NCBI GenBank assembly: GCA_947246775.1
Contig: CAMXTM010000018.1
Location: 1 to 14,252 of the forward strand
Reading direction: 5' to 3'
From: an uncultured Clostridium sp.
GTDB taxonomy: Bacteria > Bacillota > Clostridia > Lachnospirales > Anaerotignaceae
Length of the DNA: 14,252 bases
The notes under the pieces were generated by a model, which saw only the letters and a list, made by a program, of their open reading frames with translations, had not been told where the DNA came from and did not search any database. Shown here piece by piece: positions 1 to 7,102 of the stretch. Position numbers and translations under genes: made by a program. Each line of letters begins with the position of its first letter. Positions within the stretch are counted from its first letter, which is position 1.

Positions 1-551
1 GGATAGGACGTAAAAGAACAATAAAGGCATTTTGTAGGGCAAAAAGGAATCCCAATATACAAACTCACATCATTTTGCTTATTTTTAGACAATATATCTC
101 TTTCTGCTTTTGCTACTTCCAATGATAAAATTGCCTTTTTTTCTGTTACATCATAGCCATTTATAAAATAATCTAAACACTGTTTATCTGTATATCCCTT
201 GTCTAATAGCTCATTAATTGTTTTTGCTGGGCGCACACCTGTTACAAATCCCCACTGTGGGTATATTCCTGTTATTTGTTTTAATAAATGATAAATGGAG
301 CATTTTATTAACCTTTTTTTCTCTTTGGTAGACAGTTCTATCACATCATACTCTACTACTTCTTTTTGTTCTTGTACTCCATTTTTATAATATATTGCAG
401 TCACTTGTTTTTCACACAATATGCTTTCTATTGTAATGCCTTCTTGTTGTGGCTGCTCTACAACATAATAGTGCAAATTAGGGTAAAATACTTGTATCAT
501 TGTCTGCACATCATGCTCCAAAGTATGCCCCTTTACTATAAAATATATCAT
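1..551 (-). CDS. hemZ: HemZ-type oxygen-independent coproporphyrinogen III dehydrogenase, N-terminal part (runs off left edge)
   Basis: This is the first 183 codons of a radical-SAM protein that continues beyond base 1. It starts at ATG 551, with GGAG about 9 nt upstream. Residues 171-178 hold CPTKCLYC, the CxxxCxxC motif that binds the radical-SAM 4Fe-4S cluster, preceded by YIGIPF. Around residues 102-110 is FVTGVRPAK; a GVRP-type motif upstream of the radical-SAM domain is typical of HemZ rather than HemN. HemZ-family enzymes are annotated as anaerobic oxidative decarboxylases of coproporphyrinogen III in heme biosynthesis, though some relatives may do other chemistry. The gene starts 15 bp after the dtd stop, and relA-dtd-hemZ proximity is common in Clostridia. 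It is probably co-transcribed from the relA promoter. The identification is firm from the motifs, but the catalytic core is not in view. Confidence 0.92.
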   Translation of the reverse strand, partial: MIYFIVKGHTLEHDVQTMIQVFYPNLHYYVVEQPQQEGITIESILCEKQVTAIYYKNGVQEQKEVVEYDVIELSTKEKKRLIKCSIYHLLKQITGIYPQWGFVTGVRPAKTINELLDKGYTDKQCLDYFINGYDVTEKKAILSLEVAKAERDILSKNKQNDVSLYIGIPFCPTKCLYCSFTSY

Positions 552-566
552 TGCTTTTTCTCCAAA

Positions 567-1019
567 TTAAAATTTCTTTTCGCTATCCAACAATATTGTC
601 ACTGGACCATCATTTATCAGTTCTACTTGCATATACGCTTGAAATTGTCCTTGCGCTACTTTTTTAATTGGCAATGTCTTTGCGTGTGCTATCAATTTAT
701 CAAAGATGCCACTTGCTACTGCTGGTGCTGCCCCGCTAGAATATCCAGGACGTCTACCTTTTCTTGCATCTCCATACAATGTAAAGTTTGGCACAATCAA
801 AAGTTCTCCCTCTATATCCAGCAATGACAAATTCATTTTGCCTGCTTCATCTTCAAAGATTCTCATATTGATGACTTTATCCAGCATATATTCTATTACT
901 TTATCATCATCACTTTCCATCATGCCAAACAGCACCATAATACCCTTGCCAATTTCTCCTATTACTTCTCCCTCTACTGTTACACTTGCCTTTTGTACTC
1001 TCTGCAATACTGCTCTCAT
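567..1019 (-). CDS. dtd: D-aminoacyl-tRNA deacylase (DTD)
   Basis: This 150-aa protein has the normal full length for bacterial DTD, which removes D-amino acids mischarged onto tRNAs. It opens with the family signature MRAVLQRVQKASV. The cross-subunit Gly-cis-Pro motif is intact as NDGPVT (residues 136-141), preceded by GQFQAYMQV. The other active-site motif, usually SQFTL, reads PNFTL at residues 77-81 and is followed by YGDARKGRRPG. The usual Ser-Gln is therefore replaced by Pro-Asn, which could be lineage variation or altered activity. The start at ATG 1019 has an ideal GGAGG 6 nt upstream (1026-1030). The gene lies 13 bp downstream of relA/spoT and 15 bp upstream of hemZ, in an apparent operon. 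Confidence 0.95.
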   Translation of the reverse strand: MRAVLQRVQKASVTVEGEVIGEIGKGIMVLFGMMESDDDKVIEYMLDKVINMRIFEDEAGKMNLSLLDIEGELLIVPNFTLYGDARKGRRPGYSSGAAPAVASGIFDKLIAHAKTLPIKKVAQGQFQAYMQVELINDGPVTILLDSEKKF

Positions 1020-1032
1020 CTTTTTCCTCCTA

Positions 1033-3249
1033 TTAGTTCGCTACACGCTCTATTTCTAAAATATCATTTAGTTTCATCAGTCTTTTAATAATTTTTTCTA
1101 ATTGTTCTTTGCCTTTTACTTCGATTGCTACATCAAAGATTGCTGTTGTTTTTGTTGTTTTAATCGTAAGTGATTTTACAGAAACATCTTCATCATTAAA
1201 TACTTTAGATACTTCCAACATTAAACCAACTTTTTCTGTACCTACAATACGCATAGCGGCAAGATAGGACACATTCGCCATGCCTTTTCCTTCTACGTCC
1301 CATTCTGCTTCAATTAGTCTATGTCTATCATCTTCTGTTAAATTCATTACATTGATACAGTCTGTTCTGTGTATCGTAACACCACGCCCCCTTGTGACAA
1401 ATCCTACAATTTCATCACCAGGTACAGGATTACAACACTTTGAAAATCTTACAGCAACATCGCCTATGCCTTTTACAACAACACCACTTTTACTTTTATG
1501 TCTTTCCAATTTTTGCGCTACATCACTATTTAGTGCATTAAGCAATATATTTTTTTCTTCTTCCTTTTTCTTTTCTCGCAAATATTCTTCAATAAGTCTA
1601 TTTGTAACCTGTCCCTCTTTGACTCCACCATGTCCTACTGCGGCACAAAGAGCGTCCCAATCTCGAAAGCCAAATTTATTTAATACAATTTGTTGCCATT
1701 CTGTTTTTAAAAGTTCCGATGGTACATAGTTTTTCTTTTTAATATCTTTATCAATTAGTTCTTTGCCCTTTAATATGTTTTCTTCTTTAAGTTCTTTTTT
1801 AAACCAGTGATTGATTATGGTTCTAGCCTGCGAACTCTTTACAACACTTAACCAATCCCTACTTGGACCTTTTGAATTTTGTGATGTCAATATTTCAATT
1901 CTATCACCATTTTGTATCGCATATTCTATCGAAACCATTTTATTATTGACTCTTGCTCCTACCATTTTATTGCCTACTGCACTGTGTATCATATAGGCAA
2001 AGTCAATCGTTGTAGAACCTTTTGGCAAACTAATTACTTTTCCTTGTGGTGTAAAAGCATATACTTGGTCATTAAATATATTCAAATCTAATTTGATGGT
2101 ATCTAAATATTCTTTGTTGTCTGCCATATCTTGCTGCCATTCCAATATCTGTCTTAACCATGCTAATTTTGCTTCTTCTCCGCCGCCTTTTTTGTTTGCC
2201 TTATTTCCCTCTTTATATTTCCAATGTGCTGCTATACCATATTCACTTGTACGATGCATTTCCCATGTCCTAATTTGTACTTCAAAAGGCTCTCCCTCTG
2301 GACCAATTAATGTGTTATGCAATGACTGGTACATATTTGGTTTTGGCATCGCAATATAATCTTTAAATCTCCCTGGCATAGGTGTATACATTGTATGCAC
2401 AACACCCAACACACCATAGCAATCTCTTACAGTATCTACAATCGCCCTTACTGCAAACAAATCATAGATTTGGTCTAATGTCTTATTTTGATTAACCATT
2501 TTTTTATAAATACTGAAAAAATGTTTGCTTCTTCCCTCTACTTTTCCTTTTATACCAGATTGCGCCATTCTTCTTTCTAAATCATCTACAATCGATTTTA
2601 CAAAATCTTCTCTTTCTATTTGTTTTCTTTCTATTTTTTCTTTTAAATCATTATAGGCATCTGGATTCAAATACTTAAAACATAGGTCTTCCATTTCTAT
2701 CCTAATTTTAGAAATACCCAATCTATGAGCCAAAGGTGCATAAATATCAAGCGTTTCTTGTGCCTTTTCTTTCTGTTTTGCTTCTGTCATATAGTTTAAT
2801 GTCCTCATATTATGCAGTCGGTCAGCTAATTTTATCAATATGACTCGAATATCTTTTGCCATAGCCATAAACATTTTTCTATAGTTTTCTGCCTGCATTT
2901 CCTCTTTTGTAGAATAAGAAAGTTTTCCCAGTTTTGTAACTCCATCTACTAAATTTGCTACTTCCTCACTAAATAGCCTTGCAATATCTTCATAAGTATA
3001 TTGTGTGTCCTCTATTGTATCATGCAATATTCCTGCTGTAATACTCTCTTTGTCCAGTTCTAGCTCCGCTAGTATATAGGCAACTTTTAAAGGATGTATA
3101 ATATACGGTTCTCCAGATTTTCTTTTTTGGTCTTTATGTGCCTCTACTGCTAAATGATATGCTTTTTCAATCATATCAAATTCCTTTGTTGGGTGATAGG
3201 TATTCATTTTTTCTATTAGCTCTTTGTATAATTGTTCTTCTATCCTCAC
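1033..3249 (-). CDS. relA: Bifunctional (p)ppGpp synthetase/hydrolase (RelA/SpoT, Rel family)
   Basis: This is a full-length Rel protein of 738 aa from a GTG start. An N-terminal HD hydrolase domain carries H52, H76-D77, E80-D81 and D143 (ADRLHN), so (p)ppGpp hydrolysis should be intact. The synthetase domain (about 230-350) has RFKD at 294-297, the charge pattern of bifunctional Rel enzymes rather than the acidic pattern of monofunctional RelA, followed by HRTSEYGIAAHWKYK. A TGS domain (about 395-455), a zinc-finger/RIS region with CC at 605-606 and C631, and a C-terminal ACT domain (about 665-735) follow. It makes and degrades the stringent-response alarmone, sensing the ribosome through its C-terminal half. 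An ATG at 3297 would add 16 residues but has no ribosome site. The GTG at 3249 has AGAGGTG 5 nt upstream, and the protein then starts just before the conserved YHP segment. Confidence 0.95.
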   Translation of the reverse strand: MRIEEQLYKELIEKMNTYHPTKEFDMIEKAYHLAVEAHKDQKRKSGEPYIIHPLKVAYILAELELDKESITAGILHDTIEDTQYTYEDIARLFSEEVANLVDGVTKLGKLSYSTKEEMQAENYRKMFMAMAKDIRVILIKLADRLHNMRTLNYMTEAKQKEKAQETLDIYAPLAHRLGISKIRIEMEDLCFKYLNPDAYNDLKEKIERKQIEREDFVKSIVDDLERRMAQSGIKGKVEGRSKHFFSIYKKMVNQNKTLDQIYDLFAVRAIVDTVRDCYGVLGVVHTMYTPMPGRFKDYIAMPKPNMYQSLHNTLIGPEGEPFEVQIRTWEMHRTSEYGIAAHWKYKEGNKANKKGGGEEAKLAWLRQILEWQQDMADNKEYLDTIKLDLNIFNDQVYAFTPQGKVISLPKGSTTIDFAYMIHSAVGNKMVGARVNNKMVSIEYAIQNGDRIEILTSQNSKGPSRDWLSVVKSSQARTIINHWFKKELKEENILKGKELIDKDIKKKNYVPSELLKTEWQQIVLNKFGFRDWDALCAAVGHGGVKEGQVTNRLIEEYLREKKKEEEKNILLNALNSDVAQKLERHKSKSGVVVKGIGDVAVRFSKCCNPVPGDEIVGFVTRGRGVTIHRTDCINVMNLTEDDRHRLIEAEWDVEGKGMANVSYLAAMRIVGTEKVGLMLEVSKVFNDEDVSVKSLTIKTTKTTAIFDVAIEVKGKEQLEKIIKRLMKLNDILEIERVAN

Positions 3250-3252
3250 AAA

Positions 3253-3261
3253 ATCACCTCT
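3253..3261 (-). promoter_or_regulatory. Ribosome binding site that sets the relA GTG start
   Basis: AGAGGTGAT lies just upstream of GTG 3249. The alternative ATG at 3297 is preceded only by AT-rich sequence with no Shine-Dalgarno match. This supports the shorter 738-aa protein. Confidence 0.7.
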
Positions 3262-3319
3262 CAAATTGTATACAAAAAAGTATTTACCCCAAATCATTAT
3301 TCTATTAGTTAATTTTACT

Positions 3320-3331
3320 CTCTAATTAGAG
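3320..3331. promoter_or_regulatory. 12-bp perfect palindrome downstream of the relA -10 box
   Basis: CTCTAATTAGAG is a perfect inverted repeat with no loop, starting about 10 bp downstream of the relA -10 element and so close to the expected transcription start. With no loop it suits a dimeric DNA-binding protein better than an RNA hairpin. It may be an operator, but a 12-mer palindrome in AT-rich DNA can also occur by chance. Confidence 0.3.
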
Positions 3332-3341
3332 TTTAAATATT

Positions 3342-3370
3342 ATTATAATTATTTATTCCATTACTTTCAA
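3342..3370 (-). promoter_or_regulatory. Sigma-A-type promoter of relA-dtd-hemZ
   Basis: On the minus strand, -35 TTGAAA (3365-3370) and -10 TATAAT (3342-3347) are separated by exactly 17 bp. This is one mismatch from consensus in the -35 and perfect in the -10. It sits in the 91-bp gap between the GH3 stop and the longest relA frame, leaving a leader of roughly 85 nt before the GTG start. No terminator is visible after the GH3 gene, so some read-through into relA is possible. Confidence 0.8.
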
Positions 3371-3387
3371 TAGTGTCATACTTCAAT

Positions 3388-4578
3388 TTATGATATTTTT
3401 TCAAAATATCCCTTATCATATTTTAATGACAATATCCTTTTTACTTTTTCATTTAGTTCCTGTTCAGACAATATCCCCTCTTTTACCGCATTACACACAT
3501 TATAATAAGATTGTTCTAAATCATAAGGCATAAGCGCCATATCTGCTCCCGCTTTAAGCGCTAAAAGAGAGCTATCTTGTTCATTATATTTTGTTACTGC
3601 TCCCATATCTAATGCATCTGTAATAATAATTCCCTCAAAATTTAATTGATTCCTTAATTGCTCTGTTAACATTTCATAGGACAGTGATGCTGGAAAATTA
3701 TCCGTTGTCGCATTTGGTGTAGTAATATGTCCCGCCATAACAAAATCAATATTTTGTTCTATCAACTTTTCAAATGGTACCCACTCCGTTTGTTTCATTT
3801 CTTCTAATGTATGATTCGCAACAGCAATCCCTTCATGACTATCCTCTACAGTATCTCCATGCCCAGGAAAATGCTTTGCACAAGCACTAATACTTTCTTC
3901 TTCTAATCCTTTTGCAAACGCTGCTGCCATTTCTGCAACTACTTCTGCATCACTAGAAAATGCCCTATCTCCTATTACTGTATTTTGTTCATTTGTATTG
4001 ACATCTGCCACTGGCGCAAAATCTACATCAAATCCCAGCTCTTTTAATTCCTTTCCTATTGTTTTTCCTGCTTCATATGCTTGGTTTGTATCATTTGTAT
4101 CACCAATTTTTCTTGCTGCTGGAATATCTGCTACTTCCAATTTGCCACTTGTATGAAGCCTACTTACTCTACCCCCTTCTTCATCTACACCTATAAATAA
4201 TGGTATATCACTATGATTTCTATAATCTAGTATAAGCTGCTTTGTTTGTTCTTCTGTATCAATATTTTCCCCAAACAATACCACACCTCCTATATGATAC
4301 TGTTGTATTGCCTTTCCTATTTCTTCATTCCATACTGTAATGCCTACATTTTCATTATCTCTACGAAATGCACAAAAAAACAGTTGTCCTACTTTCTCCT
4401 CTAATGTCATTTCTGCTATCTTTTTCTCCAAAAATTCCTCCCTCGTATATTCTTTTGTATCTTCTGATACTACCTCTTGTGCTGTATCCTCTGACAATAC
4501 CTCAACTTGTTGTTTACAACCCAAAAGTCCTATACACATACTAAATACTAACAGTACATAAATGACTGCTCTTTTCAT
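3388..4578 (-). CDS. Glycoside hydrolase family 3 lipoprotein, NagZ-like beta-N-acetylhexosaminidase
   Basis: This 396-aa secreted lipoprotein has a short positively charged N-terminus, a hydrophobic stretch, and the lipobox LLGC with lipidated Cys at residue 21. A charged linker (about 22-48) leads to a single GH3 catalytic domain. It carries FGENI, IGVDEEGGRVSRL (129-141), the NagZ-class loop KHFPGHGDTVEDSH (235-248, with the Asp/His acid-base dyad) and ITDALDM, whose first Asp (about 321) is the likely nucleophile. The likely role is removing N-acetylglucosamine from muropeptides or other beta-GlcNAc glycans outside the membrane, in cell-wall recycling. The ATG has AGGGGG 6 nt upstream. 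It is separated from the tail operon by a terminator and has its own promoter, so I regard it as a chromosomal neighbour, not a phage lysis gene. The exact substrate is inferred. Confidence 0.9.
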   Translation of the reverse strand: MKRAVIYVLLVFSMCIGLLGCKQQVEVLSEDTAQEVVSEDTKEYTREEFLEKKIAEMTLEEKVGQLFFCAFRRDNENVGITVWNEEIGKAIQQYHIGGVVLFGENIDTEEQTKQLILDYRNHSDIPLFIGVDEEGGRVSRLHTSGKLEVADIPAARKIGDTNDTNQAYEAGKTIGKELKELGFDVDFAPVADVNTNEQNTVIGDRAFSSDAEVVAEMAAAFAKGLEEESISACAKHFPGHGDTVEDSHEGIAVANHTLEEMKQTEWVPFEKLIEQNIDFVMAGHITTPNATTDNFPASLSYEMLTEQLRNQLNFEGIIITDALDMGAVTKYNEQDSSLLALKAGADMALMPYDLEQSYYNVCNAVKEGILSEQELNEKVKRILSLKYDKGYFEKIS

Positions 4579-4646
4579 AAAATTCCCCCTTTGTTAATTC
4601 CTAAAAATTAATATAATTTCATTATATCCTCAATCTATCAAAAAGT

Positions 4647-4675
4647 ATAATATTTTTTTACTTCTACTTTTTCAA
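4647..4675 (-). promoter_or_regulatory. Probable promoter of the GH3 lipoprotein gene
   Basis: -35 TTGAAA (4670-4675) and -10 TATTAT (4647-4652), spaced by 17 bp, lie immediately after the U-tract of the tail-operon terminator. This gives a leader of about 60 nt before ATG 4578. The -10 is imperfect, but the position fits. Confidence 0.5.
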
Positions 4676-4676
4676 T

Positions 4677-4703
4677 AAAAAAACGTGCTGAATTATCAAC
4701 ACG
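4677..4703 (-). terminator. Intrinsic terminator closing the tail operon
   Basis: In the RNA, CGTGTTGA (4703-4696) pairs with TCAGCACG (4691-4684) to form an 8-bp stem with one G-U pair and a 4-nt loop. A run of seven U residues (4683-4677) follows. It begins 10 bp after the end of the last tail gene, which marks the 3' end of the tail transcription unit. Confidence 0.9.
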
Positions 4704-4712
4704 CCCTTTTAT

Positions 4713-5273
4713 TTATATATCCCAATATCTAACATCATCTTCCCTCAAATCAATATATCGGAATTTTTTTCTCTTTAACTGTCCATATGTATAAGGCTTA
4801 AATTCTCCATACAAATTATATCTCAATGTTACATCAAGTGTTATATTCGCTGGTATCATTTTTCTAACCGTTTTTATAATCTCTTGTTGTAACTGTTTTT
4901 TAATCAATCTAATTTCAATATGCAAATAATATAAATCATACTGCATATCTACTTTTACATTATCTTTATCACAGATTCCCTCAAGCCAATCCAATAAATG
5001 AAAATAGGTATACGGTCTATGGTGATTCCACAAAAAAAGTACCCTTTGCCTAAAATCTTCTAAACTTTCGTCTCCTTCTCTTACAATATTTAACAGCTTT
5101 GCTCTCCTTATTAAGCCTCTTTCTGTTGCTGTTATAATCCATTGGTCAGCTTCTAAGTCCTCTTTTGCTTTTCTTTCTTCTTCCAATATAGGTGACTCTA
5201 TTTCTGCCAATATTTGAAATTCTCTTGTATCTTTTACAAAAGGTGGCAAGTATTTTTCATATGTCTGCTTCAT
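4713..5273 (-). CDS. xkdU: Tail/baseplate protein, DUF2313 (XkdU/YmfQ family)
   Basis: This 186-aa protein has the length and layout of the XkdU family. The N-terminal part has YLPPFVKDTREF and WIITATERGLIRRAKLL, the middle has DESLEDFRQRVLFLWN and YTYFHLLDWLEG, and the C-terminus ends in short YTYGQL / RYIDLRE repeats like those of clostridial homologues. XkdU-type proteins are baseplate periphery components acting with baseplate J, and usually precede the fibre gene. The start overlaps the end of the baseplate J gene in ATGA, suggesting translational coupling. It is the last gene before the terminator, so no fibre gene follows on this transcript. Confidence 0.85.
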   Translation of the reverse strand: MKQTYEKYLPPFVKDTREFQILAEIESPILEEERKAKEDLEADQWIITATERGLIRRAKLLNIVREGDESLEDFRQRVLFLWNHHRPYTYFHLLDWLEGICDKDNVKVDMQYDLYYLHIEIRLIKKQLQQEIIKTVRKMIPANITLDVTLRYNLYGEFKPYTYGQLKRKKFRYIDLREDDVRYWDI

Positions 5274-6340
5274 TTTGTCACCACACTTTCTAAAAATGGA
5301 ATTTCATCATACTCTAATATATAATTTTGACTTCTTCCATTTATTTTCGTATCTTGTACATCAATTACTCCATCTGCATCTAAAGCACGTGATTCTAAAT
5401 AACTAATCCTAACTGTCAAATATTCCATATCTGCCCACTGTTTTCTCAAATTTGAAAAGTAATCTTCTATAGAATTAGTAATATTTTCTGTTACTTTTGC
5501 TCTATTTGTACCATCTTTCAAAAGTAATGTCATTTCAATATGACATTGCACTTCTTTTGCTCCCTCAACTGTTACTTTATGCCCTACTGGTGCTATGCCA
5601 TAGCCCAATCCCCTTTTCTCTGGGTCTATTGTCTGCTGTATCTTCTCAATCTCTCCCTCTGTTGGCGCATTATAATTTCCATCTACTATCGTTAATTTTA
5701 CTGTTCCCCCTCCTGCCCACACAGGCGTTACTTTTACTCCTCCTACTCCCTTTAATGCCATTACTTTTATTTTATAATCTTCTATATTTCCTCCAAATGT
5801 ATCTGTATTAAAACTACTATAATATCTTTTTCTCAAACTCTCATCTGATTCCTCATCTTCTCCCTCCGTTAATAATTCTATCAATTCTCCTTTTGCTAAT
5901 CCCTCTATATAGGTAATTGGTACTAAATCACCCAAGTATTGATTCCCTACTTCTCCACTTGTTTCACACTCTAATATATACTGTCCTGCTATATTCGTTT
6001 TCTCTATTACAACATAATTTAATTCCTCTAAATTAAATCTTATTCCTATAGGTATATTACAACCTTTGCCATTACTATCTACAAAATTCCCCAAAAAAGT
6101 CGCTTTTGTTCCCTCTTTCCTAAAAACTCCCCTTTCCATACACCGTCTTGTCAAATCTTCTTCTGTTGCTGTATCCCCATATGTACGATTTTCTAACATC
6201 TTTAAATCTGTATAAAATATCGCTGTTTCTGCTGCATTTGGCGCAATCGCATCAAATATAATACTTCCTTGTCGTCTATCCCTTTTTTGACTTACTTGCT
6301 CCAATTTTTTCTCCATCAATTCATCATAACTTTCATACAT
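5270..6340 (-). CDS. xkdT: Baseplate J / gp47-like wedge protein (XkdT family)
   Basis: This 356-aa protein belongs to the baseplate J family, which builds the wedge ring linking hub and sheath and triggers contraction. Family features include RRQGSIIFDAIAPNAAE near the N-terminus, LTRRCMERGVFRKEGTKAT at about 83-101, the central ESDESLRKRYY and GGNIEDYK segment (about 165-190), and GVGGVKVTPVWAGGGTVKLT. I prefer ATG 6340, which overlaps the DUF2634 stop as TGATG; the frame also has a TTG one codon upstream (6343). The 3' end overlaps the next gene by 4 nt. The middle position in XkdS-XkdT-XkdU is the standard PBSX order. Confidence 0.93.
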   Translation of the reverse strand: MYESYDELMEKKLEQVSQKRDRRQGSIIFDAIAPNAAETAIFYTDLKMLENRTYGDTATEEDLTRRCMERGVFRKEGTKATFLGNFVDSNGKGCNIPIGIRFNLEELNYVVIEKTNIAGQYILECETSGEVGNQYLGDLVPITYIEGLAKGELIELLTEGEDEESDESLRKRYYSSFNTDTFGGNIEDYKIKVMALKGVGGVKVTPVWAGGGTVKLTIVDGNYNAPTEGEIEKIQQTIDPEKRGLGYGIAPVGHKVTVEGAKEVQCHIEMTLLLKDGTNRAKVTENITNSIEDYFSNLRKQWADMEYLTVRISYLESRALDADGVIDVQDTKINGRSQNYILEYDEIPFLESVVTK

Positions 6341-6747
6341 CAAATATCAACCTGCCTTTCTACTTCCAATGTCCCAAATATAGTATGTACTTTAAACTTT
6401 ACTTCTAAACTGCCCTTTCCCCCACTAAATTCAAAATCTGTTACTGCCTTTATTCTATCATCTGCAAGCAGCGCTTCTTCAATCCTCTTTTTAATTTCTG
6501 GTATGACATAGCTCTTTGCTCTACCAAACAAATTCCTCATCTCCATACCATATTCCCAATTATATATTTCATACTGATACCTTTCTGTAAACAATATCTT
6601 ATATACAGCCTGTTTCATTGCTTCTAATTCATCTACTGTCCCTGATACAATCTCTTTATCTTGCTGCACTCGATAGGTTAATGTGGGTATTGTTTGTATT
6701 ACTATATTATTATTCATCTCTATTTTTGTTTCTGGTGTCAGCTTCAT
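6340..6747 (-). CDS. xkdS: DUF2634 baseplate wedge protein (XkdS / gp25-like)
   Basis: This 135-aa protein has the DUF2634 pattern: a TYR near residue 25, GTVDELEAMKQAVYKIL, then TERYQYEIYNWEYGMEMRN (about 54-72) and a C-terminal beta-rich half containing VTDFEFSGGKGSLEV. Relatives are gp25/W-like proteins at the sheath-baseplate junction. The ATG at 6747 lies inside the end of the DUF2577 gene (38-bp overlap), with GGAGG about 12 nt upstream. An internal ATG at 6717 has poorer ribosome-site support. Confidence 0.9.
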   Translation of the reverse strand: MKLTPETKIEMNNNIVIQTIPTLTYRVQQDKEIVSGTVDELEAMKQAVYKILFTERYQYEIYNWEYGMEMRNLFGRAKSYVIPEIKKRIEEALLADDRIKAVTDFEFSGGKGSLEVKFKVHTIFGTLEVERQVDI

Positions 6748-7102
6748 TCTCTGCCATCTCCTCCCCTACTCTATCCAATACAACATATCTTTGCCCACCT
6801 GTCATCTTCATCAATATTACTCTTTCTCCTTTTTTTAATTCTTTTTCTATTATAATCTCATAATGTTCCCATATATCATTACTATCCTTTTTCCTCATAT
6901 AAAAACTTTCATAATGTTTCGTTACATTCTGTGACAATACTAAAAAAGGTTCTGTTAATTCTAATTTTTGTTCTAACATAATTTTTATAGGTTCTGTTTC
7001 TGTTACAGTCCCATAACAAATATCAGCTAAATTCTCTTGCTGTAGTACATCATAAGCTAATAATTTTACCGCTTCTAACATATCTGCTTTTCTCCATTTC
7101 AT
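6710..7102 (-). CDS. xkdR: DUF2577 tail protein (XkdR family)
   Basis: This 130-aa protein ends in the family hallmark GERVILMKMTGGQRYVVLDRV (around residues 92-112), shared with XkdR proteins that pack next to the hub in contractile tails. A charged tail rich in Glu, Asn, Asp and Arg follows. Its ATG overlaps the stop of the K/E/Q-rich gene in ATGA, so translation is probably coupled. The spacing and the order before XkdS match PBSX. Confidence 0.85.
   Translation of the reverse strand: MKWRKADMLEAVKLLAYDVLQQENLADICYGTVTETEPIKIMLEQKLELTEPFLVLSQNVTKHYESFYMRKKDSNDIWEHYEIIIEKELKKGERVILMKMTGGQRYVVLDRVGEEMAENEADTRNKNRDE

Noticed and set aside
366..827. Plus-strand frame of 153 codons
   Set aside because: It overlaps hemZ and dtd, both firmly identified by motifs on the minus strand. 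Its composition (many Cys, Tyr, Phe) is not protein-like and it has no ribosome site.
3250..3297. Longer relA start at ATG 3297
   Set aside because: There is no ribosome site upstream, and the extra 16 residues are not typical of Rel proteins. GTG 3249 has a well-placed AGAGGTG.
4704..4712. Prophage attachment site between the tail operon and GH3
   Set aside because: I found no duplicated sequence, tRNA gene or integrase in the window to support an att site; without the other boundary it cannot be claimed.
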